From assembly GCA_025345505.1 (NCBI GenBank), contig JANVCC010000022.1:32401602-32465601 (forward strand): a DNA stretch of 64,000 nucleotides, read 5' to 3'. Positions 50,201 through 62,200 of the stretch are shown here, one piece after another (the first letter of the stretch is position 1; every line of letters starts with the position of its first letter). The DNA comes from Todiramphus chloris collaris (lineage: Eukaryota > Chordata > Aves > Coraciiformes > Alcedinidae). A program made the position numbers and the translations under genes. Under the pieces are notes generated by a model. The model did no database searches and was not told the DNA's origin. It worked only from the letters and a program-made list of their open reading frames with translations.

Positions 50201-53200
50201 AAACACGCTGCACTTCCACACCACCTCCCCTTCAGGACTTATAAAACCACAGAGGATGTTAAAGGCCGTTTTTGCTTCCTACTGGTTTTTTTTTTTTCAT
50301 TATCCCAACCACTTAAAGCAAAAAGATCAAAAAAAAAAAAAAAAAAAAAGGATTTGATACTGTTCCTAAGAGCACTACCCTAAAGCAGAGAAACAGGTAC
50401 TTCAAAATAAAGAGCACAGAGAATCCTGTGGTCATTTCCTAAGCATGGGATGCATGCAGAGTGCCAGTCTGCAACCAGGAATAAAACCTGCACAGTGCAG
50501 GGACAGGATATTGCTCTTCTTATACAGTCTTCCAGCCTCTTAATTTTGGTGTCCTGAATGTTTCCCTGGGGAGGTACAGGCTCCCAGATCACTAACTTAA
50601 GCTGATGAAACCCTGAGCTTCTTATTCATCTTTCTTGGACAGTTTGGGTTCAGTCCACAGATCCCTGGGACTGCGTGGATTCATGCTGCCTGAAAACCAC
50701 TACCCAGGGCTTAGAGCAGCACTTTAAACCTCTTTTCATGAGCTTTTGTTTTTAAACAGCTTTTGGCAACTGTATTTAAAGAAAAAGTCCTGGTTTACTG
50801 TTGAGTCTTAGGAAAACACATTCAAATACAAGTCCACTTCCAAAAGGGTTAAGCTGTCTCATGATTATCCATACTCCTCAAAAACCATGTAACCATGCCA
50901 AGGCTCCTGTAAAATTCCAATCCATCCATCCAGACAGTGAAGTGGGGACCAAGTCTCCAGTCCTAGAGAGCCTCCACAGGGCCCCAGAACCTGTGTCCCT
51001 GCTGCCTTTCCTGAGCAGAAATCCTGAATTAGCTGTATTTGCTTGCTTGCCAGCTCATTTATTTTACACCTCAGCAGTGTCCTCTCCAACTTTGTCTCCT
51101 GGTGTTAATGTGGGAAAAGCCCCTGCAGCCCCAGGGGGTGAGAAGGCAGCTCTGCCACAGCACCAGCTGATGAGGCCCAGGAGCACTTACCAAAGGGATT
51201 TCTTCATAACCATTTTCAGTAAACATTAATAAAAATAAGCCAAAAGAAATCTTCCAAATAGCGTAGCTCTCTGAGCACTCGCACCTTCTCTCCACTCCCT
51301 CCCTTTCATTGCTGCCCTGGGATGCTGAAATGTCTCCAAGCACCCTGTCTGCACCACAGATCCCAGATGCTAAATCCCAACACCACCTAATTTGCTTTTC
51401 TGTAAAGTCCTGCAGAAAGTAATAGAAAATATCATCCATGCAGCGCTTCTCCTTCCTCTTTCCAGGGTTTTTTAAGTGCCCTGGAAGCTTTACTAAGCAG
51501 GAAGGCAGCGGTACCCTCACTGGCACTCACAAGGGCAGAGCAAAAGTCATGCAGGGACCCAGCCTGGTGTCACTCCAACTTGTGCTCCCATCCAAGGGCA
51601 ATGCTGCTGGAGACTGTCAGACGGCTCGGGGAGGAAGTCTCCTGGCAGGGCTCCACCAAAGTGGAGTTGCTAGGTCACTAGAACAATAAAAAGGCAAGAA
51701 AAAACATCCTGGCTGTAAAAAAGAAAAAAAAGTGGTGGGGGGAGGGAGTCACGACTGTGTACAGTACTGGTTAAGAGGAAAGGAACAGTGTTGGAGAGAG
51801 CGAGATGATGCCGCTGATGGCTTTTGTAAGCAGGTGACCTCATTTCTAACATGGAACTTTTACCAGAGCTCTCACACAACTCCAGAAACCCAGACTTTGT
51901 CTGCAAAGTTTGCAATTGGTAAAAATCTCACATGGGGCAGTACTTCCAGGGAAGCTAACCCTCTGTGCTATGGAGAGATCAGTTACCCTCTGCATGTTAA
52001 CCAGGGCATCACAATTTATTGCACGACTCTCACACCATCACCTGCCCCAGCAGGTGCCTGCGTTCATTTAAACTGGTAATAGAGGAAGACTGCCTTCAAG
52101 CAGGGCTATCCTTTGGTGCCCAGGGGGTGAGCAGCCTCACCAGGTGCAGAGTGCTGCACAGCCCCAGGGCTTGGGATCCTCCATAAGGAAAGGTGTTAGC
52201 AGCTTACAAGCTGCAGGATGAAATTTTGCTTCCTGAAAAGTTTAATTTCAAGGCCAGAGGGAGCATTAGCTCATTCTGTCTGACCTCAGGTACAACCAAA
52301 GTCATTCTGTGTTGCTTATTTACTCCCAATATAAGCTTGGTGACTTGCATTTGACTTAAATGGATCTTGCAGGGAAAGAAAGACAAACTATTAATATTTG
52401 TGATTATTTGGAATTGTGCTTAAAACCATGAGAACTATAGATTGAAGCACAGATTTTTCTGCAAAAAAAACTCAACAGCATCACAAAGGCATGCCCAGCA
52501 GTGTGAAGCATATGAGCAGCAGGAGCCATCCACCTCAGGAGCTGTGTACTCTGGCCCTTTGTAGACCCAGGAGAAAACAAGGTGATATCTTCATATCAGA
52601 CTCTGGAAACAAAACCACATGTCCCTGCTCCAAAGTGGTCCGAGCACAAGAGCTGCTTCCCACAGCCAGGAGGGAATGATAATTACCAGTAAGATGGAGG
52701 AAAAGGGGTGATGCCACACTGAGAGGCCAATCCAGGAGCAGTCAGGGGCTACCAGAGGTCCCTGGGGGCCAAGTGATGCTGCCCACTGCTGCAGGGTGAG
52801 CTTTGGTCCAGGTGTCTTGACTAGAGCCTCACTGCAGCAGTACACTTAAGAAGAGCTCCCCAGGGAACTATTCTCCATGCTTAACACGAAGCACATGCCA
52901 AAGAGCTTTGCTGGCTAGTGGCCACACCAGGGATGATGACCAGCCTGGGAACTCAGCAACTTCTGAGAGACATGGTGGGGAGGAAAGGGATGAAGGGCCC
53001 TCTCAGATGCCAGAGGATTACAAGACCACTGAGAGACGGATGCAGTTTGGTGACATACAGATACAAGGCTCACTGGATACTGCTCTCCATGTAGACTAGC
53101 AAAATCCAACCCCATCCCAGGGGGAAAACTGAAGGCAGCCCAACCCTTACACCCAGCTTTTGCCTCCCAGCTGAAGGTGGGATACAGGGCATGGTGTCAT

Positions 53201-56200
53201 GGCAGTGGGAGCCATGGATGCTCTCATGACTCCTACTCTTTCAGTGAGACTTGGGAGGGCATAGGGGAAAAAAAGCAAACAGTTGAAAAAAATTAAGCAG
53301 CTTAAAGAGAAATTAATCTCCAGAAGAGATAAGGGCCCCCACCTCCCTTCCCCCATGTGCTGTGAAAGGATGATGATCTAAATCACATTTCCTAGATGAC
53401 ACCACACCGATCTGCCACCGGAAGCGGTGGTGGCAGTGCTTGGGATGGTGCCGGACCTCCTTCTTCCAGGGGACAAGCTGGGTCCTTGCCCACTGGCACC
53501 CACCAACTGGTCACCACCTCCACGGAGAAGCAGTGTGCCGTGAGGCAGCTGGAGCAGGCATCCCTCCCCCTGTCCCCCACCCCATCACTCCCCCACTGCC
53601 TCTGCAGTCACAAGTTTCCTTTCTGAGAACCAGAGAGGAAGGGATTTACCATTTCCAGCACCTTTCTGCATGTGTTTTAGGGAGGCTCAAAACAAGACAT
53701 CTTCCTTTGGCTGCGTGTGGGTCTGGGCTCTGCAGCAGAGAACCCCACAGCCAAGCCCTGCAGCCAGAAGTGGAAACAGGCAATGGAGAAGAACAGGATT
53801 GAGCTGTCACCCTCCAAGCCGTCACTGAGGACTCACAGGAGTCAGGGTCAGGTCGCAGCTCTCCTTGGTGCATGAGCAACAGAGCACAGAGGATCCACAG
53901 TCTGCATCTAAACCCTATCTGCCCATATTACCAAGCATGGAGCTACCTCACACTGACTGCCTTGGCATGCTCTTCCTATCCCCTTACTCTTGCCATCAAC
54001 TTCAGTCCTAACCCAGCATGTGATGAAGCTTACCAGGCCGATCTCCAGGCACACCAGCAATTTGCAGGACAGGATTAGGAGGATCTCTGTCTGCAAGGTG
54101 TGGACTGTTCTCTGAAGCCATAAAATTGCTGGTACTCCCATTCTCCAGGCCAGAAGCCTCCTGGTCCTTATTTGGCTTTCTTCTTGCATCATATTTGCTC
54201 TATGTCCCTCAGAAAAGACCATCCTTACAATTAATCTGCACTCTCTGATCAAGTTTCCAACCTAAGAAGCACCCTTTCAAAGGGCTTTTATCTGCAGGGT
54301 TGGCTGCCAGTCTAAAGCTGCAGTTCCATTCTGTATTTGCTGAAAGAGCTGATAATGTCCTAAAAAGAATTAACATTTAGATGTCAGTCCTGTAACTGAA
54401 TCCGAATCAAACAATGATGACTGTTCAAATGCCTAAAGCTACTCAGGGGTATTTTCCTTTGAGTTCTTCCAAGCTTATAGTAGGGTAAGGCATCTTTCTA
54501 AAGATGCCTTTGTGAGCACCAGCTACTGAAACCCTTCTCCTTGTCCCTCCAGACACAGATAGAATTATGCCCAGCTCCGGCACAAAGATAAAGGCTGAAT
54601 TACAAGAGCAGTATTATGCTCCACAATCAGGGTTCTTCATTCCAGCTGAAAAGGAAAGCAAATCATGTGCAGTTGGTTTGCTAGTGTTTCTACTCCTGGA
54701 AATTCATTCCCATCACAGGGTAAGAAATTCATCCAATACACAGGCTCACCTTTTGCGTTACCTCCCCAGATTGCTAAATTAGCTTAGCTTTTCAGTTCAT
54801 AAGGTCTTACAAGTTATTCAGGGTCACACCTGGCCACTACCTGTATGGGATATCTTTCTTTGCAAAAGGTTTAACTACCAACTGCTACAGTTTCCCTGAT
54901 AAGAAAGTGTTTTCTTACCCTGGCACGGATGCAGTGGGACAGCTATTCAGACAAGCTGTGAAACCTTTCTCTGGAGTAAATTTTAAAAATTAGATAGATA
55001 AGTATCTTCTGGGGTGATCCTGCAAGGGGAGATATCTTGACATCCCTTGGGAGATATCTTGAGGCTCCTTCCAGACTTGCTTTTTGCTTTTATAGAGCAG
55101 TTAAAAAACCAAAACCAAACCAAAATCCATCCAATATCCAAACTCCGACTTCCACCCCTCAGCTAACACATACTCCTCCTTCCAGGACAGGTCCTGCCAC
55201 CCTGGGTGGGCTGCAGTACCCTACTGCTAGGCTACCACAGAAGGTATCTTTCCAATAACACATTGAAGCCAAATCTTCTACTTAGTGTGATTCATCCCCT
55301 TTCCAGCAAAGTTCAACAGAGCATGACATTTCATACTGGTCCTCGGGGCTTAAGAGATTTTCCACAAGAGGAAGGGTGTTAACACCAGCATCCTAACAAG
55401 CAGTGACGTGGATAATTGTGCTCTATAGATCCAAATTCCCCCTGCCTTTCCAGATGCAGAAGTGCCTTTTGGCATGTGCCTCAAGAAAAAAAGAGCCCTT
55501 CTTTGCTACCAGCAACCCAAAGGAGCCTGGTCATTAGTCCAAAACTCCTGCACGGGGTTTCTTTCATGGTCTGGAGATCCCTGAGGGAATCTGAGGATGG
55601 TTCTGGTAGCAGAAATTACAAAGATGACCACCTGGTTACAGAGACAGGAGGTCAGACTGATTCCTGTAATGGCCTGTAAAACTTCAGCCATCACAGCAAG
55701 CTGAAAAACATTGATAAAAAAGCCCTGAATGCATGCGCAACATGATGTCCTCTGGGAGATGTTTGGGCTACACCCCTGGGACAACCGTTAACCCTGCCGA
55801 GTTAACCCTTCATGCACAGTTTGCAAGCCTTTCTATCAGACCACTTAAAATTCCTCCTCATTCCTTTCCCAGCTCATTTCATCCCAGAGCTAAATTAGCT
55901 CAGGGTTAAAAAGAAAAGGGCATTTTCTCCCAAACTTTAGATACAAGGTCCTCATTGCTATCTAACCACTGTACAAAAAGTCCCTCAAACATCTGCATGT
56001 TTGCCTTGGAGAAAGAACTGCAAAGGTCACGGTGACTTCAGAGGACATTTTGCAAGCACTGACTTGGTAGCCCAAGATGGGGTGTTCACACGGATGGGAA
56101 AATAGTAGAAAGAACCTGTGGCATTGGGTCTCATTGTGAGTGACACGGTCACCCTCAAACAACTTAAACCATCCGGGATGCTGGAAAAGCAGTTTTAAAA

Positions 56201-59200
56201 GTCCTACCTTCACATCCTTGCAAGGAATGAAAAGGCAGATGGAGCTTGCTTCTCCCAGTGGAGAGTCAATCTGCCAAGGTCAAGGCGCTTGCACAAGGTA
56301 TTTGGACAGCCGGACAGAAAACAACTGGGTTTGCACCCAATTTTCCAGCTGCATTGCCCTGCACTTTGCACAGCCTCTCTTTTCCTAGCAAAGCAAGACC
56401 ATTGAGATTGTTGCACTTCTCCTGCAGACATGCAGGCAGAGCTCTCCCAAGCAAGAGTGTCTGAAACAGCCCCTCTGTCTGGACTCAAAAACCTCTGGAG
56501 ATGAGCTTTAAGCTAGTGATATTTTTAAATACAGTCAACCTGGATTTCTTGTGTGTCTCCTGGATTTGCAGCTCACGTTTTCAAGGGGTTTTTATCTACT
56601 ACCTCAACAACCAGAAGCAATCTTTCTCCCTAAGTGATTCTCCTGTAATGACAACACCAGGAGTTAGGGTTTAAAGGAAAGACAGCCAAATCTGAGGAGG
56701 CTCTGAACACAGCTCCTGACTTTTGGCAGCAGTGCTCCCTCACCCAAAGCTGAGATGCTGACTGCAGCTCAGGAGATGCTTAAGTAACCAACTGCAGAAC
56801 TATTTATCAGATTACTCCAAGTCAAGGGCACAATGGACGAAGAAGCAGATACAATCCTTCTCAACAGCCCTGCCCATGCAGAGGACAGGCAACAGGAAAT
56901 ATCTTCATCCAAATCATGGGAAGGCCTGGGGCAGCAGCATGGGAACAGCAATAACTTGGATATTTGCTATAGGCACTCTGCTTATAAGAAGTAGGTTGGG
57001 TTTACTGAATGAATTTCAGGCACTTTTAAAATGGTATTTCTATACCTCATGCGTTTTATACTGATTTCTGAAAAGATGAAACTCCTGAGACAGCTTTGTC
57101 TGTCCTCCTACACTGAAACACATTAGCCTGGGAGGCAGAGACCTCCAAGACAAAAAGTTCCTACAAGTTTTATGAAGACCAGTACTTTGCTAGAGAAGAC
57201 TCTAGTGAGTGTCCAACTTGGGAAGCAGCTGCACGCAGACCAAGGAGGATCCCCATGGCTTAGTCCGTGCCCTGGCCATGGGACCCATATGCACACAGCA
57301 CCCACAGAGCCCAAAATAAACAACACCACCCAGCCCATGGTGAGCAGAAGAGAGCAACCCACAGGTACAGCCCACAGAGTAACTTCATCATGTTTCTCTC
57401 CCTTACATGGGTTTGCCCAAACACTGAAAGTTCTAAAAATGAGACTCCTTCTCCCCTGGTTTTACACAACCAGACTTTAGAACTCTGCACCCCAGTGAGT
57501 GGAAACCTCACATCATTTTACTTTACTCCAGTTAATCCCTCTGCTCACCTTGGCCCTGCCCACCCCTTCTCCAAGCTCTTCAGGACCTGGAGTGACCATC
57601 ACCCCATCCAGCACATAGCTGAGGTAAAAAAAACCCAAACAAATTAACCTCAAATAAGGGACGTGACCCAAGATCCTAAAATCTGTATTACAGACCTCAC
57701 AGTATTCAGATCCTACGAGAGGTCCTCATTTTAAGCAAGGACCAGTTCTTACTCCCTTTTCCCCCTTTCTGAGTACTCTGGTAGACTTGATCTGACAGCA
57801 GGGTTACTATAACACAGGCAACAGCTACACTAATGGCTTAGAGAAGCTGAATTTTACAGAGCTTCCTTTACTCGAGGGAACTGCATTTTTCTAAGATTAT
57901 ATTATTACTTGGGCTAGCCACTCAGTAATGCAACATCATTTCCCTTTTGGGTGGGAAAGTTCTCTCCTTGTCCTCAGACGCGAATGATTTCAGCCTGAAA
58001 GGATGAATGTGAACTCTGCATAATCAAAGAACCCTAAAGGAACTGTGCCCCTTGCTGAAGCAGCAGGATGTTATGGTACAACACCTGGGCATTCAAAAAT
58101 ATGTTGTGATGGGTGTACATGCATTGGCTGTATGTGCACAGAAAAGGGTGAGAGGGAAGGGTCGCCAGATGTGACAAACCCATTTTCTCCTGATAGGCAC
58201 CCACAGACTTCATTCTTTCACCAAGCCCGTGCTTGTAGCACTCTTGAATTTGCTCTGGGTGAATATCCCAGCAAATGAACCTCTACTATTTATGGAAGCA
58301 GCAAATTACAATGCAAACATCACCAAACCGCTCAGAGAAATAAAAATTTGAATTTGTAATCAGGTGTACTGCCACTGAAAATTGGATTCTGCCTTTGACG
58401 CTCAACTGATCAGGAAAGAGAAAAAACATATTGTATGACCTACATCTTCAATCGAATGTAAATAACAGGGCCTGTGGTTGGGGTATTAAGGCCTCGTGAT
58501 GAGCTTGCTCACAAGCTACAGACTATGGATTTTGTACTGGACATTATCAGGGGAATATTACAAATGACCAAGCTTTAATTCACTTGTGGCACCTTCTGAC
58601 CCTCTGGCTGATCAAACTGCCCCAAAAGCTTCTCTGCCCCATTGAAATGGCAGAAAGACACACCAACAGGTGTGGGATCTGGCCAAGCTTCTTTCCACAG
58701 GAGATCTGTGTATGTCCAGATGGATCAGCCCAGGTGGCAACTCCGACCCATCCAGACCCACTTGAGAGGGAGGTGGGACAACCCCCCATACCTGAGAAAC
58801 TCTCTTGAAACTACGTGTGGAAGCAAAGCCAAAATCCAGAGGGTTTACACTGGCTATCTATGATCCACCCAGCTCCAGACCATTTCCTCAGGGTATTTAG
58901 GAGGTCACAGCCCTGCCCTCAGCATCCCATGCACGGCAGGGGCAGCTGGACTGGGCGCAGCACACCGTGCCCCCTCCTGCCTCCCCACAGTAGCACAGAC
59001 ACGGGCAGGAGGACAGCATTTTTGTGCTGTAAAGAGGTAACAGGCTCAGCCACAGCTGAACCCTACCACTCTGTACTCATCCTTATTTCAGAAATGGTAT
59101 GTAGCTACCACTGACCGGGAACCTACAGAACCATCCAGTGGGTCCTTCCAGCAGCAACTCCAAAAGAGCTGCAGGCTTCGGCAGTGCCTTAGTCTCTGCA

Positions 59201-62200
59201 CCACAGCACTGAAACACTAGTACTACACTGACAGGTTTTATTAGCTTGATTAACTTGTTAATTGACATTGTTCCTTATTATGTGCTTTTTTTATTATGCT
59301 GGATGAATGCTTCATAAATAAAACCATCACGACCAGACTGATGCTACCAAGGCTTCAGTCCGCTCCAGTACAGCTGTAGGAGCGAGCAGGGCTGGCAGCA
59401 GTGCCCACCACAGCCATACACGGCCCCAGAGCCCAGGCTGGCTGGCAGCAGCACCCAAGCAGGCATCCAGCACACACCTACAGTCAGCCAGGCTTCGGTC
59501 CCCACTATTACCCAAGGGACAGCTCAGTGGCCAGTTTGGTAGCTCACAAACCAGCAATCCCCTGCTCCTAACTGCCCAGACATATCCTGAAATTCCTTTG
59601 ACAAGACTGCCTGAAACAGTGAGGGTTTGAAGAAGCAGCTTTATGTTTCAGATGCACCCACACAGTCCCAGCCACGGCAGCATCCACTCAAGTTCTGCAC
59701 TGCAACCACACCAGGACCACCTTTCAAGCCAGGTTATCACAGCCTTTCTGCTAAACGAGGACCATCCTCTGCCACCTCTGCGAGGTGTGATGATGATGGA
59801 GCCGTCAGCCTCTGCATGGCCCAGCTGCTGTGACATGACCCCTGCAGAGGAACGGGATGGGGAGGATGGAGGCAGCACACAGAATAGCTTGGGAGCTCAA
59901 TCACGGAGGGTTTCTGATCGCCAGACTAAAACTTGGGGTCTGTAAGAGCAGAGGAAGGAAGCAGGTTGTCCCAGAAACCCCACGCTCCTCTAAGCTTATC
60001 AGTATCTGTAACTCGTCAGCCACGAGTGGAAATTAAAGCGAATTAAGCTATCCCTTCGGAGCGGCGATGGCCGGTGGAGCAGCACGCGCTGCGAACGCCT
60101 GCTGAACGGGCACGGGCTGCCCCTGACGGTTTGCTACCAGGAAATAAAACTTTGTGACCAGCCCAATAACAGGCTTTAGCTACAGCAGTTATGCCCTCAC
60201 CAGCTGTGCCCTAGTGACAGTTTAGCCCTCACATTCTCTGCCTGTGGAGGTGTAAATCAATACACAACACTGTGCGCTCCCCGTCAGTCATGTTACACAA
60301 TTATCTCTCAGACTATTCATTTCCAACTTAAATATCTTGCAAGGTGCTTTCACAGACTGATGCAAACCCATCTGGTCAGTGCACGACCCTCATTACCTTC
60401 AGGGGTCTGGGATGGGGAGTGATAGGGGAAGCTAATCTTCTATCTCCCTCCTTTTCCGAAACTCTTGTTTTTCTTTCTCTATTCTCTTTTGCTTTTAATT
60501 ATGCACCCCAAAGGAGCAGAACTAAATCTATACAACTCCGGGGACTTCACGTTCGCATCACACCAGCCCAATCCACTTACAGCTCACAGAGAGGAGTAGC
60601 AAAGATGCCCGAGAAAAGAAAACCCTGCAGCCTATGGGTCTTTTGACAGCAATGTAGAGGCATGGGAGGCAATCCTTCCTTGTTCCCGTGCTGCAGCAGG
60701 GGGGGAAGCCTCCTTCCTGCACCACTGGCAGTCACCTGAAAACCTATCAAAGCTAAACAGTAGCATCTTACACCTCTCTGCATCGGTGTGACTGCAAAGG
60801 AAGCCAGGCTTCTGCTCCTAGGAGTCACAAAATTGGTACTGTGAAATTTGAGGTAGGTTTGGAGGCAATACCACGCTTTTGTACAAAGGGGCATCCCCAT
60901 CATCTTCTTCCCTCGCTCCACCATTTGCTTATCCTGCACACAGAAAGTTTCAAAGGTAAAGTTTAAAAACCCTCTAAAAGGGCTGGGAAGTTTCTCATAG
61001 TAGCCATCCTAACTCTCTGCTGCAAGCTAAGCTGATTCCTTCTCGGGTGATTTCACACCTTATTTTCAGGGCTCCCACTGGGGAAGCTGCAAAGAAAGAC
61101 AGCAGCTGGCATGGGAGAGAGGAAGAAAGGACAGAAGGCTGGACACAGATGGCAGAAAAGCAGATCAACTTTGCAGGGCAAGCCCACTGCTAGCGGCCCC
61201 ATGCTGTGCTGGGCGGTGCAGCCGGGCACTGGTGTGGGTCATAAGGGAAAATGAACATTGCAGAAACAGGGGGAGACCCTGGCCACCGTGATTTTGTCAG
61301 GGGCTTGGTGCCACCTCCGCTGTCCCCATGGTGTCACTGGAATTATTCCCATTACAGATGGGAAATCTAAAATAAGGAGACCTAGAGGAGGACAGAGCTT
61401 GTAAGCGAACCCCTGCCCATGTAAAGCAGCTGGCAGGAGGAATTTCACAGAAGGCTTTGATGATGCTTTAACTCTACTGTCACCAGCTTTCTCGCTTCCT
61501 ACTTCACCTAGTTTTTTCCCCTCTGTTCCTCTTCCCAGGTTCAGCCTGTACTTTAAACAACTCACAAAAGCCATCTGCTCTCATTTCTTCACCAGACAAG
61601 CCCAGGGTTGGTTTGGCAGGGAGGGGCAGAAGACACGGGCCAAGACACAGGCAGGCCAGGGAAGGCAGCAAGGCTCTGCAGGGCAGCCTGGCTCCCACCC
61701 TGCTCCCTCACCCCACGCTTTGTGAGAGACTCAAAAGCCCCATTTCTACACCCACTGCCTCACCATCTGCTGCTCACTAAGCCCTGCCTGAGAAAGGGCT
61801 TTTTTCGCCTAACCTCAGACTTGTTTCAAATGGAGATGTAATCTTCATTTCCATGTAGTGCTGGGGCGATTGGTTTACAAGAAACCCTCCCTGCCCCACT
61901 TCAAGAATTCAAGCATTTTCAAAGGTGAAAAAAAAAATTTCAGAGAGGCAGGAGCGGCAGTGAGACAGACAAGAGGGTTTTATCAAGCATCTACAGCTCA
62001 ACCTGAGAGTGATTCAGGAGATCCCATCAGCCCGCTCCCATAACACCAAACAATTCCCTTGACTGACAAGCATAGAGCTGTAGCTAACAGTGAGTGAATC
62101 GCGGCTGTCAGGACCCGGCATAATTCATGATGCCATTTGCTAGGGAGCGAGCTACTGCCGAGCTATTTATCACTCCTTCACGATGCTTCCCCCATTCCTT

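Noticed and set aside
51190-51260. Donor-like CCTTTGGTAAGTG at about 51,190 with an open minus frame (MFTENGYEEIPL)
   Set aside because: Not Ser/Thr-rich, no clear acceptor with phase 1, and no resemblance to HEG1; too weak to call an exon.
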